A stretch of DNA of 64,000 bases from Diaminobutyricibacter sp. McL0608 (GTDB lineage Bacteria > Actinomycetota > Actinomycetes > Actinomycetales > Microbacteriaceae). The notes under the pieces were generated by a model that did no database searches, was not told the origin of the DNA, and saw only the letters and a list, made by a program, of their open reading frames with translations. The position numbers were made by a program, and so were the translations under genes. The DNA lies in NCBI RefSeq assembly GCF_039613825.1, contig NZ_CP154826.1, forward strand, positions 4,132,113 to 4,196,112. The letters are read 5' to 3'. Position 1 is the first letter of the stretch. The number at the start of each line of letters is the position of its first letter. Of the stretch, positions 43,874-52,010 are shown piece after piece.

Positions 43874-46800
43874 ATGGCGAATCAGACGGACGACGCAGGA
43901 ACGCGCCCGGCAGACCTCGCGCAAGACGCGGTGGCGCTCGTGCAGAAGTGGCTGGCCGAAAGCGCGCCGGCAGTGGATGCGGCCGGCAGGAAGCCTGCGC
44001 AGGACCCGGCAGCGGAGCGGCTCGCCGGCGTCCTGAAAGATCCCAACGGTCTCGATTTCGCGGTCGGATTCGTCGACGGGGTCGCACGGCCGCAAGACCT
44101 GTTCGTCGCGGGCTACAACCTGCAGCGCGTCTCGAAGAAGATCCCGGCGTTCCTTCCCTGGTACATGCGCGCTGCGATCTGGCTCGGTGGAGTCTTCGGT
44201 CCCGTGCTGCCCTGGATCGTGATCCCGATCGCCCGGCGGGTGCTCCGTTCGATGGTCGGCCACCTCGTGGTCGACGCTACGCCCGAGAAGCTCGGCCCCG
44301 CCATCGCGCACCTCCGCGCGCCCAGCGACCCGCAGGGCCACGGCGCGCGTCTCAACCTGAACCTTCTGGGTGAGGCGGTGCTCGGCGAGCAGGAGGCCGC
44401 CCGCCGACTCGAGGGCACGCGCGCCCTTCTTGCGCGCGACGATGTCGACTACGTCTCGATCAAGGTGTCGTCCATCGCCTCGCAGCTGTCCATGTGGTCG
44501 TTCGACGAGACCGTCGAGCGGGTGATCGCGCGTCTCACACCGCTCTACCAGCTCGCGGCGTCGTCGCCGAAGCCGAAGTTCATCAACCTCGACATGGAGG
44601 AGTACCGCGACCTCGACCTGACGATCGCGGTCTTCACGGGCATCCTCAACCAGCCCGGGCTCGCCGGCCTCGAAGCCGGCATCGTCCTGCAGACCTACCT
44701 GCCCGATGCGCTCGACGCGCTGCAGGGCCTCACCGAGTGGGCGATGCACCGCCGTGCCGGCGGCGGAGCGAACATCAAGGTCCGGGTGGTCAAGGGGGCG
44801 AACCTGGCAATGGAGCGGGTGGATGCGTCGATCCACGGCTGGCCCCTCGCCACGTACGCGACGAAGCAGGCGACCGACACCAACTACAAGCGGGTGCTCG
44901 ACTGGGCGCTGACGCCGGAGCACACGCACGCCGTGAAGATCGGCGTCGCCGGCCACAACCTGTTCGATGTCGCCCACGCCTGGCTGCTCGCCAAGCAGCG
45001 CGGCGTCGAGAGCCGCATCGACTTCGAGATGCTGCTCGGCATGGCGACGGCACAGGCCGAGGCGGTCAAGCGCACGGTGGGCCAGCTGCTCCTCTACACG
45101 CCGGTCGTCAACCCGGCCGAGTTCGACGTCGCCATCTCCTATCTCATCCGCCGCCTCGAAGAGAATGCGAGCACGGAGAACTTCATGTCCGCGGTGTTCG
45201 AGCTCGACTCGAACGCGGCGCTATTCGAGCGCGAGAAGCAGCGCTTCCTCGCCTCCGTCGCCGAGCTTGCCGCCGACCCCAACCCTCGCGGCTATGCTCC
45301 GCTGCCCAACCGCAAGCAAGACCGCACTCGTGAGTGGGAAGACGCCGAGGCCGAAGCCTTCACCCGGCCGAGGGCTGTCCAGTCCTCGCCCGCTCCCGCC
45401 GACGCAGGGCTGACGAGTGCCGTGCTCGGGCTCAGCCGGGGGTCAGACGGCGGTCTCCTCGAGCCGCAGGACGAGTTCGCAATGGCCGCGGCTCCCGCAG
45501 CGGCTCCGGTCGCCGACCAGCATCACGACTTCCACAACGCCGCAGACACCGACCCGTCGCTCGCCGCGAACCGGGTCTGGGGCAGGAAGATCCTCGCGCG
45601 GGTCGAGGGGTCCGTGCTCGGTGCGGACACGATCGCCGCTGCCGCCGTGAACGATGCGGCGACGCTCGAGGTCGTCCTGGCACGCGTCCAGGAGACCGGG
45701 GCCGCCTGGGGCCGGCGAAGCGGCTTCGACCGCGCCGCCGTGCTCGACCGGGCAGGGCTCGCGCTCTCGGCCAACCGGGACCGCCTGATCGAAGTCATGG
45801 CGGCCGAGACCGGAAAGACGATCGCCGAAGCCGACACGGAGGTCAGCGAAGCCGTCGACTTCGCCCACTACTACGCGGCGCGTGCCCGCGAGCTCGACAC
45901 GATCCAGGGCGCTCGCTTCGTGCCGTCGAAGCTGACCGTCGTCACCCCTCCGTGGAACTTCCCGGTCGCGATCTCCGCGGGATCAGTGCTGTCGGCGCTC
46001 GCCGCGGGCAGCGGTGTGATCATCAAGCCCGCGCCACAGGCCAAGCGCTCGGGCGCGGTCATGGTCGAGGCGCTGTGGGAGGCCGGCATCCCGCGCGAGC
46101 TGCTCGCACTCGTCGACGTCGCCGAGAACGACCTCGGTCAGCGCCTGGTGTCCGACCCGCGGGTGGACCGCGTGATCCTCACCGGAGCATACGAGACAGC
46201 GAAGCTGTTCCGCTCGTGGCGGCCCGACCTGCCGCTGCTCGCCGAGACCAGTGGCAAGAACGCGATCATCGTCACCCCGAACGCGGACTACGACCTCGCC
46301 GTCTCCGACATCGTGAAGAGCGCATTCGGGCATGCCGGCCAGAAATGCTCGGCCGCCAGCCTCGTCATCCTCGTCGGCTCGGTCGCCAAATCGGAGCGGT
46401 TCCGTCACCAACTGGTCGACGCGGCCGCGAGCCTGCGGGTCGGCTACCCGCAAGACCCCACCAGCCAGATGGGTCCGCTGATCGAGCCCGCACAGGGCAA
46501 GCTGCTTCACGCGCTCACCACCCTCGGGGGGTCCGAAGAGTGGCTCGTGCAGCCGCGTCAGCTCGATGACACGGGCCGGCTCTGGTCGCCCGGGATCCGC
46601 ACCGGAGTCGAGCCCGGCTCGTACTTCCACCTCACCGAATTCTTCGGGCCCGTTCTCGGCATCATGACCGCGCGCAACCTCGACGAAGCGATCCGCTTCC
46701 AGAACGCCATCGAATACGGTCTGACGGCAGGGCTCCACTCGCTCGATGCCGGCGAGCTCGCACACTGGCTCGATACCGTCGAGGCAGGCAACCTCTACGT

Positions 46801-47557
46801 GAACCGCGGCATCACCGGGGCGATCGTGCAGCGCCAGCCGTTCGGCGGGTGGAAGCGCTCGTCCGTCGGCGCCGGCACGAAAGCCGGCGGCCCGAACTAT
46901 CTCATCGGACTCGGGTCCTGGGAGCCCGATTCGGGAACGTCGAGCGCCAGCCTCCACCTTCGGGGGCTCGACCGCAGGGTCTCGCAGCTGATCGAATCCG
47001 GCCAGTCGGCCATGGACTACAACGCTTTCGACCTGGTCCGCCGGTCGGCCCTCAGCGACGCGATCGCAGCGGGCACCGAATATCTTCAGACCAAAGACGT
47101 GTCGGCGCTCGGTGTTGAACGCAACCTCTTCCGCTACCGGCCCGTGCCCGTCACGATCCGCCTCTCCGAGGGCGAAGACCTCGCACCGCTGCTCAGGATC
47201 ATGGCCGCAGCGACCGTCGCGCGCTCGACCTTCACGGTCAGCACGGCCGTCGCGCTGCCGCGCCCGTTGCAGAATGTGATCCGCGAGCGCGACATCCACG
47301 TGGTGGTCGAGAGCGACGAGCGGTGGCTCGCCCGAGTGAGTGCAGGTCAGGTCACCGCTCACCGCATCCGCCTCATCGGAGGAGACGCAACAGCACTCGC
47401 CGCGGCTCTCAAGGGCACGCCCGACACGGCGATCTATTCGCACCCGGTCACGCCGTCCGGGCGGGTGGAGCTTCTCCCGTTTCTCCACGAACAGGCGATC
47501 TCGATCACAGCGCATCGGTTCGGCAACCCGTCGCACCTGTCCGAAGGGGTCATCTGA
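43874..47557 (+). CDS. putA: Bifunctional proline dehydrogenase / L-glutamate gamma-semialdehyde dehydrogenase
   Basis: This 1227-residue PutA oxidises proline to glutamate in two steps with channelling. The FAD-dependent proline dehydrogenase barrel spans about residues 90-450 (KFINLDMEEYRDLDL, RVVKGANLAMERV, and YLIRRLEENAS near its end). A linker of about 100 residues rich in Pro/Ala/Ser follows. The NAD-dependent aldehyde dehydrogenase domain is about 560-1010 with Glu791 (AETSGKN) and nucleophile Cys825 (GQKCSAAS). A further 200-residue C-terminal domain resembles the structural domain of longer PutAs. No N-terminal ribbon-helix-helix DNA-binding domain is present, so regulation falls to the divergent LysR. 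Confidence 0.95.
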   Translation: MANQTDDAGTRPADLAQDAVALVQKWLAESAPAVDAAGRKPAQDPAAERLAGVLKDPNGLDFAVGFVDGVARPQDLFVAGYNLQRVSKKIPAFLPWYMRAAIWLGGVFGPVLPWIVIPIARRVLRSMVGHLVVDATPEKLGPAIAHLRAPSDPQGHGARLNLNLLGEAVLGEQEAARRLEGTRALLARDDVDYVSIKVSSIASQLSMWSFDETVERVIARLTPLYQLAASSPKPKFINLDMEEYRDLDLTIAVFTGILNQPGLAGLEAGIVLQTYLPDALDALQGLTEWAMHRRAGGGANIKVRVVKGANLAMERVDASIHGWPLATYATKQATDTNYKRVLDWALTPEHTHAVKIGVAGHNLFDVAHAWLLAKQRGVESRIDFEMLLGMATAQAEAVKRTVGQLLLYTPVVNPAEFDVAISYLIRRLEENASTENFMSAVFELDSNAALFEREKQRFLASVAELAADPNPRGYAPLPNRKQDRTREWEDAEAEAFTRPRAVQSSPAPADAGLTSAVLGLSRGSDGGLLEPQDEFAMAAAPAAAPVADQHHDFHNAADTDPSLAANRVWGRKILARVEGSVLGADTIAAAAVNDAATLEVVLARVQETGAAWGRRSGFDRAAVLDRAGLALSANRDRLIEVMAAETGKTIAEADTEVSEAVDFAHYYAARARELDTIQGARFVPSKLTVVTPPWNFPVAISAGSVLSALAAGSGVIIKPAPQAKRSGAVMVEALWEAGIPRELLALVDVAENDLGQRLVSDPRVDRVILTGAYETAKLFRSWRPDLPLLAETSGKNAIIVTPNADYDLAVSDIVKSAFGHAGQKCSAASLVILVGSVAKSERFRHQLVDAAASLRVGYPQDPTSQMGPLIEPAQGKLLHALTTLGGSEEWLVQPRQLDDTGRLWSPGIRTGVEPGSYFHLTEFFGPVLGIMTARNLDEAIRFQNAIEYGLTAGLHSLDAGELAHWLDTVEAGNLYVNRGITGAIVQRQPFGGWKRSSVGAGTKAGGPNYLIGLGSWEPDSGTSSASLHLRGLDRRVSQLIESGQSAMDYNAFDLVRRSALSDAIAAGTEYLQTKDVSALGVERNLFRYRPVPVTIRLSEGEDLAPLLRIMAAATVARSTFTVSTAVALPRPLQNVIRERDIHVVVESDERWLARVSAGQVTAHRIRLIGGDATALAAALKGTPDTAIYSHPVTPSGRVELLPFLHEQAISITAHRFGNPSHLSEGVI

Positions 47558-47571
47558 GCCAACGGCGGCGC

Positions 47572-47577
47572 TAGCCT
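47572..47577 (+). promoter_or_regulatory. Leaderless -10 hexamer for the aldo/keto reductase
   Basis: TAGCCT, six bases, GTG 47584. The gene therefore need not depend on putA transcription although it follows closely. Confidence 0.55.
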
Positions 47578-47583
47578 GAACGG

Positions 47584-48411
47584 GTGACCATTCCCGAAAT
47601 CGAACTCAACAACGGAACCACCATCCCGCAGGTCGGTCTAGGCACCTGGCCGCTCGACGACGTCGAGGTCGCGCGGGCCATCGTCGAAGCCACCGCTCTC
47701 GGCTACCGGCACATCGACACGGCAGCCAAATACGGCAACGAGGCGGGCGTCGGCGACGGGGTACGTGCGAGCGGAATCCCCCGCGAAGAACTCTTCGTCA
47801 CCACCAAACTCGACGGAACCTACCAGGGAGACGACCGTGCCATCGAAGGCCTCGACGGCTCTCTCGCGCGGCTCGGCCTCGACTACGTCGACCTCCTGCT
47901 CATCCACTGGCCACTGCCCGGTCGAGACCAGTACGTCTCCACGTGGAAGACCTACGAGAAACTGCTCGCCGCCGGAAAGGCGCGCGCCATCGGCGTGTCC
48001 AACTTCAAGCCGGCACACCTCGACCGGCTGCTCGCCGAGACAGACGTCGTGCCCGCCGTCAACCAGATCCAGCTCAACCCCACAGTGACCCGGCCCGCTC
48101 AGCGCGCCTACGACGCGGATCACGGCATCGTCACGGAATCGTGGAGCCCACTCGGGCCCGGGACCGGCCTTCTCGGCACCCCCGAGCTGGCGCTCATCGC
48201 CGAGAAACACGAGAAGACCCCCGGCCAGATCGTGCTGCGCTGGCACATCGAACTCGGTCTCGTCGTCATCCCCAAGTCGCGCACGCCCTCCCGCATGGCC
48301 GAGAACATCGACATCTTCGACTTCGCACTCGACGCCGACGACCTGACCGCGATCGCCACCCTGTCGCACGGCCCCGACGCCGGAGTCGACTCCGACCACG
48401 GAGGGCACTAG
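47584..48411 (+). CDS. Aldo/keto reductase (AKR5-like)
   Basis: This 275-residue NADPH-dependent reductase has the catalytic tetrad Asp45 and Tyr50 (HIDTAAKYGNE), Lys75 (TTKLDG) and His108 (LLIHWP). The length and the VGLGTWPLDD start resemble 2,5-diketogluconate/methylglyoxal reductases. The substrate is unknown. It follows putA by 26 bases and is followed by two family A repeats. Confidence 0.92.
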   Translation: MTIPEIELNNGTTIPQVGLGTWPLDDVEVARAIVEATALGYRHIDTAAKYGNEAGVGDGVRASGIPREELFVTTKLDGTYQGDDRAIEGLDGSLARLGLDYVDLLLIHWPLPGRDQYVSTWKTYEKLLAAGKARAIGVSNFKPAHLDRLLAETDVVPAVNQIQLNPTVTRPAQRAYDADHGIVTESWSPLGPGTGLLGTPELALIAEKHEKTPGQIVLRWHIELGLVVIPKSRTPSRMAENIDIFDFALDADDLTAIATLSHGPDAGVDSDHGGH

Positions 48412-48433
48412 CTGGCCAGCCGCAGACGCCCGC

Positions 48434-48493
48434 CGCACTACTTGTGTCTCAGCGCACTAGTACAACGACGTGCGGCGGGACGCAACAAGTGCG
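48434..48493. repeat. 60-base double-palindrome repeat, family A, copy 3
   Basis: Outer arms CGCACTACTT / AACAAGTGCG; inner arms CGCACTAG / CGACGTGCG with one change. It begins 22 bases after the aldo/keto reductase stop. Confidence 0.9.
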
Positions 48494-48578
48494 AGAGGCG
48501 CGCCACGTGCGACAGACGCCCCAGCGACGGCCGCCCGCGAGTGCGACCGTCCACGCGATCCACTCGAGATGTGCCCGC

Positions 48579-48638
48579 CGCACTACTTCTGTCTCGGCGC
48601 ACTAGGTGTACGTAGTGCGCTGAGACACAGCTAGTGCG
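48579..48638. repeat. 60-base double-palindrome repeat, family A, copy 4
   Basis: The inner arm GTCTCGGCGCACTA pairs with TAGTGCGCTGAGAC with one G-U type change; outer arms CGCACTAC / CTAGTGCG. It lies 85 bases beyond copy 3 in the same 297-base tail-to-tail gap. The stretch between the copies shows no ORF. Confidence 0.92.
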
Positions 48639-48708
48639 GCGAGGCCTGCGGCCGGACACAGCAGGCGAGGCCGCCCCCTACTCAGGCGCTGCGGCGAAGC
48701 CGCCCGCC

Positions 48709-49074
48709 TTACTCCTGCGCTCCGCGCAACGCTGCCGCCACCAGATCGAGCGCCAGCGCAGGGTCTGCGCCGAGCTCCCGCACCAGCTCCGCGAAAGCCG
48801 CTGCCGCCAGCTGCACCTGCCGCGTACTCGCGTCCCCGGACGCCGCGACATACGACCCGTTGCGGCCGCGCGTCTCGATGATCTCGGCGTGCTCGAGCTC
48901 CCGGTACGCCCGGGCGACCGTGTTGGCGGCAAGCCCGAGCTCATCCGCCAGGTGCCGCACCGTGGGCAGCTTCGCGCCGGCAGGCAGGTGCCCCGACCGC
49001 ACCCCCTCTATGACCTGGTGTTTCACCTGCTCGAACGGCGGAACATCCGACTCCTCATCGATCCGGAACGTCAT
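48709..49074 (-). CDS. GntR family transcriptional regulator (YtrA-like)
   Basis: This 121-residue regulator has a winged helix (DVPPFEQVKHQVIEGVRSGHLPAGAKLPTVRHLADELGLAANTVARAYRELE) followed by only about 45 residues of helix, the size of the YtrA subfamily, which lacks a large effector domain. Its ATG overlaps the histidine kinase stop (ATGA), so it is the third gene of a response-regulator/kinase/GntR operon. YtrA regulators usually sit with ABC transporter genes; none follows here. Confidence 0.88.
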   Translation of the reverse strand: MTFRIDEESDVPPFEQVKHQVIEGVRSGHLPAGAKLPTVRHLADELGLAANTVARAYRELEHAEIIETRGRNGSYVAASGDASTRQVQLAAAAFAELVRELGADPALALDLVAAALRGAQE

Positions 49075-50462
49075 GCACGGACTCCCTCGTTCGTGTCGGC
49101 CGGCAGCGTCACCGTCGCCAGCAATCCTCCCTCGGCGACGTTGGCGAGCACAATGCTGCCGCCGGCGGAAGCCGCGAGCGCGGCCACGATCGCAAGCCCG
49201 AGTCCGCCCCCGGCGAGCGCCGACCGCGGACCCTCGGCCCGCGTGAACCGCGACAGCGCGACCGGGATGAACTCCTCCGGCATCCCCGGACCCGAGTCGC
49301 GAACCGTCAGGGTCACCCGTCCGTGCACCGCGATGAGTTCGACGCCGATGACGCCTGAGCCCTCCAGCGCGGTGATCGCGTTGCTGAGGAGGTTGTCGAC
49401 GATGCGTCCGAATTCGGTGCGCGACAACGCGACCGTCACCCCGCCGCCACTGCGGTCACGCGGCCGGTAGTCGAAGTCGATGGACAGCTCCGTCTCGTCG
49501 CTGCTGATCGCACGCGCCCGGTCGATCGCCTCCGCCAGTTCCGAGGTGAGCTCGCGCCAGTCGGAGCGTCCGTGTGACGCGCCGGCGTCGATCCGCGACA
49601 GTTCGAGCAGGTTGGCGGCGAGCTGGCTGAGCCGCACTGCGGTCGAGTGGGAGTCGCGGATGTCCGCGAGGAGAGCATCCGCGTCTCCCGCGTCGAGCTC
49701 TGCGAGCTCGAGTTGACCGCGCAGCACCGCGAGGGGGGTGCGCAGCTCGTGGCTCGCATCCGACACCATCTGTTTCTCACGGTCGGCGGATGCGCGCAAG
49801 CGGCCGAGCAGGTCGTTGAGCGTGGTGGCGAGCGCTGCGAGTTCGTCATTGGCCGGTCCGACAGGGAGGAGGCCGGTCGATGAGACGTCAGCGATCGATT
49901 CCGCATCTTCGCGCATCCGGCTGACCGGCCGCAGCGCCGCGCGCGCGAGCAGCCACGACGCCGCGCCGAACACAATGACCGCGATCGCCGTCCCCACCAG
50001 AAGTGCGACGGTGAGACGATCGAGGATGAGGTCCGTCGTCTCCGTATTGCGGGAGGCGATCACCTGGTAGGTCCCCGCCGCCGTCGCCACGTCGCGTTTG
50101 AGCACGACGTACTGCTGGCCCCCCGCGCTGACGGTCGCGGCTTCGGTCCCGAACGTCTCCAGGCGCTGGATGCGCGCCTCCAGTTTGCGCGGCAGTGTCG
50201 ACTGGACCACCTGGCCGTCGGGCGCGACGACCGCGATCTCCTGGCCGCCGACCGGCTCGTCGAGTTTGCCGGTGGGGTTGTTCTCGAGCTCGGTCACGTA
50301 GGGCGCGATGTCGTTCATCAGGAGCGTGACCGTCGCGTTGTGCAGGATGGTCGCCACTCCGATGCGCACCACGGTCACAGCCACCAGCCCGACGAGCGTC
50401 GCGATGATGAGGCTCCCGATGGTGATTCGGGCGGTGATCGACAGGCGGCGCAGCCCGTTCAC
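49071..50462 (-). CDS. Two-component sensor histidine kinase
   Basis: This 463-residue membrane kinase has helix 1 at about 15-37, an extracytoplasmic sensor of about 110 residues, and helix 2 at about 149-173. HAMP, HisKA with phospho-acceptor His238 (SDASHELRTPLAVLRGQ), and the HATPase domain with FGRIVDNLLSNAI, DSGPGMPEE and GGGLGLAIV follow. GTG 50462 overlaps the response regulator stop (GTGA). The signal is unknown. Confidence 0.92.
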   Translation of the reverse strand: MNGLRRLSITARITIGSLIIATLVGLVAVTVVRIGVATILHNATVTLLMNDIAPYVTELENNPTGKLDEPVGGQEIAVVAPDGQVVQSTLPRKLEARIQRLETFGTEAATVSAGGQQYVVLKRDVATAAGTYQVIASRNTETTDLILDRLTVALLVGTAIAVIVFGAASWLLARAALRPVSRMREDAESIADVSSTGLLPVGPANDELAALATTLNDLLGRLRASADREKQMVSDASHELRTPLAVLRGQLELAELDAGDADALLADIRDSHSTAVRLSQLAANLLELSRIDAGASHGRSDWRELTSELAEAIDRARAISSDETELSIDFDYRPRDRSGGGVTVALSRTEFGRIVDNLLSNAITALEGSGVIGVELIAVHGRVTLTVRDSGPGMPEEFIPVALSRFTRAEGPRSALAGGGLGLAIVAALAASAGGSIVLANVAEGGLLATVTLPADTNEGVRA

Positions 50463-51160
50463 GGCCGGGAGGTCTCGGAACTCACAGCGTGCTTGGCGTC
50501 GAGACGGTAGCCGCGGCCCCGTTCGGTGATGATCGAGAGACCGGCCCCGGCGAGGTCGAGTTTCTTGCGCAGGTAGGACACGTACTGGTCGATGACGTTC
50601 TGCCCGATGTTCTCGGTGCCGCCCCACACGGTTTCGAGGATCTCGGTGCGCGACAGCAGCTTGTCGGGGTTGGTCGCGAACAGGCGCAGCAGGGTGAACT
50701 CGCGGCGGCTGAGCGGCATCTCGTGTCCGGACACGAGCGCACGGTGTTCGTGCGAGTCGATGGTGAGGCGTCCGACGGTGATGTGGGGACGGGAACCGGT
50801 CGGCTCGCGCCGGAGGAGAGCCCGGATGCGCGCAGCCAGCTCCGCGAACGCGAACGGCTTGGTCAGGTAGTCGTCGGCACCGGAGTCGAGCCCGTGCACG
50901 CGGTCCTCGATCGCATCACGAGCGGTGAGCAGCAGGATCGGGACCGGGTTCTCGGCTTCGCGGATGTGACGGCACAACTCGAATCCGCTCATCCCCGGCA
51001 GCATCACATCGATCGCGGCCGCGGCGAACGTCGATTTGCCGATGGCGATGAGTGCGTCGATGCCGTTGGTGACGAGCGTGACGTCATAGCCTTCGGCGGC
51101 CAGCCCGCGCTCGACGAGCTTGCCCATCTCCGGATCGTCTTCCACCACGAGGAGCTTCAT
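50459..51160 (-). CDS. OmpR/PhoB-type response regulator
   Basis: This 233-residue regulator has a receiver domain with the acidic pair ED at 7-8 and phospho-acceptor Asp51 (AAAIDVMLPGMSGFE), then a winged-helix DNA-binding domain (LSRREFTLLRLFATNPDKLLSRTEI). It is partner of the coupled kinase. ATG 51160 follows GAGCAT by six bases. It is divergent from the permease gene, 48 bases away. Confidence 0.94.
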   Translation of the reverse strand: MKLLVVEDDPEMGKLVERGLAAEGYDVTLVTNGIDALIAIGKSTFAAAAIDVMLPGMSGFELCRHIREAENPVPILLLTARDAIEDRVHGLDSGADDYLTKPFAFAELAARIRALLRREPTGSRPHITVGRLTIDSHEHRALVSGHEMPLSRREFTLLRLFATNPDKLLSRTEILETVWGGTENIGQNVIDQYVSYLRKKLDLAGAGLSIITERGRGYRLDAKHAVSSETSRP

Positions 51161-51166
51161 GGGTTC

Positions 51167-51172
51167 ATGCTC
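51167..51172 (-). promoter_or_regulatory. Probable leaderless -10 hexamer for the response regulator operon
   Basis: GAGCAT on the minus strand, six bases, ATG 51160. Confidence 0.45.
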
Positions 51173-51196
51173 CCACGGGTTGCCTGCCATGGTCTG

Positions 51197-51202
51197 TACC
51201 CT
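51197..51202 (+). promoter_or_regulatory. Leaderless -10 hexamer for the UPF0014 permease
   Basis: TACCCT, six bases, ATG 51209. Confidence 0.5.
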
Positions 51203-51208
51203 CGAACC

Positions 51209-51958
51209 ATGACGTGGCCCTCCGACCTTTTTCCCAGCCTTCTGGGGGTCGGTGTGCTCATCGCGCTCGCGACGGTCATCCTCTTCTTCTATCGGGCACC
51301 GCATCCGTTCTCTCCGGCGCTCGCTGTGCTGCGCGGGGCCGTCCAGCTCGCGATCATCAGCGTGCTGCTCACCGGTGTGATCAGGGATCCGGTCTGGGTC
51401 GCCGTCGCTCTCCTGGTCATGTTCTCTGTCGCCGTGTTCACCGTGTCTCGGAGGGTGGGGCCGACGTTCGAACACGTCGGGATGGTGACCGCGTCGATGG
51501 CCGCCGGAATCGTGGTCACGCTGGCGATCGTCTTCTCGACCGGGGCCATCCAGCTGTCGTCGCGGTACGCGCTGGCGATCGGCGGCATCGTCATCGGCAA
51601 CTCGATGACCATAGCGACGCTCGCCGGGCGACGGTTCAGCGAGAGCGTGAACGAGCATTGGGATGAGGTCGAAGGCTGGCTCGCGCTCGGTGCGACACCG
51701 AGGCAGTCGACGCACGAGCTGACGCGGGGCGCGGTCTATTCGGCGCTCATCCCTTCGACGGATCAGACGAAGACGACCGGGCTGGTCACGCTGCCCGGCG
51801 CGTTCGTCGGCGCGATCTTCGGTGGGGTGTCGCCGCTCGAGGCCGGCCGGTTCCAGATCGTCGTGCTCGCCTCGCTGATCTCGGCCGGCACGATCACGGC
51901 AGTGCTCCTGATCTCGTGGCTCGCCCCGGTGAAGGTCCGGCCGGCCGCCCTGAAGTAG
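51209..51958 (+). CDS. UPF0014 family ABC-type permease (FetB/YbbM-like)
   Basis: This 249-residue membrane protein has about seven helices. It shows the UPF0014 pattern: AVLRGAVQLAIISVLL, GIVIGNSMTIATLAGRRFSE, and EGWLALGATPRQSTHELTRGAVYSALIPSTDQTKTTGLVTLPGAFVGAIFGG. FetB-type proteins pair with an ATPase (FetA) in iron homeostasis, but no ATPase gene adjoins here, so it must use a distant partner or act alone. Confidence 0.88.
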   Translation: MTWPSDLFPSLLGVGVLIALATVILFFYRAPHPFSPALAVLRGAVQLAIISVLLTGVIRDPVWVAVALLVMFSVAVFTVSRRVGPTFEHVGMVTASMAAGIVVTLAIVFSTGAIQLSSRYALAIGGIVIGNSMTIATLAGRRFSESVNEHWDEVEGWLALGATPRQSTHELTRGAVYSALIPSTDQTKTTGLVTLPGAFVGAIFGGVSPLEAGRFQIVVLASLISAGTITAVLLISWLAPVKVRPAALK

Positions 51959-51998
51959 GGGCGGCGGATTCTTGGCGGCTTCTTAGGACCCCGCTCGA

Positions 51999-52004
51999 TA
52001 GGTT
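51999..52004 (+). promoter_or_regulatory. Leaderless -10 hexamer for uppP
   Basis: TAGGTT, six bases, GTG 52011. Confidence 0.55.
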
Positions 52005-52010
52005 CGGCGT

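Noticed and set aside
45983..47536. 517-codon minus-strand frame antisense to putA
   Set aside because: It lies fully inside the aldehyde dehydrogenase half of PutA, whose catalytic residues are intact.
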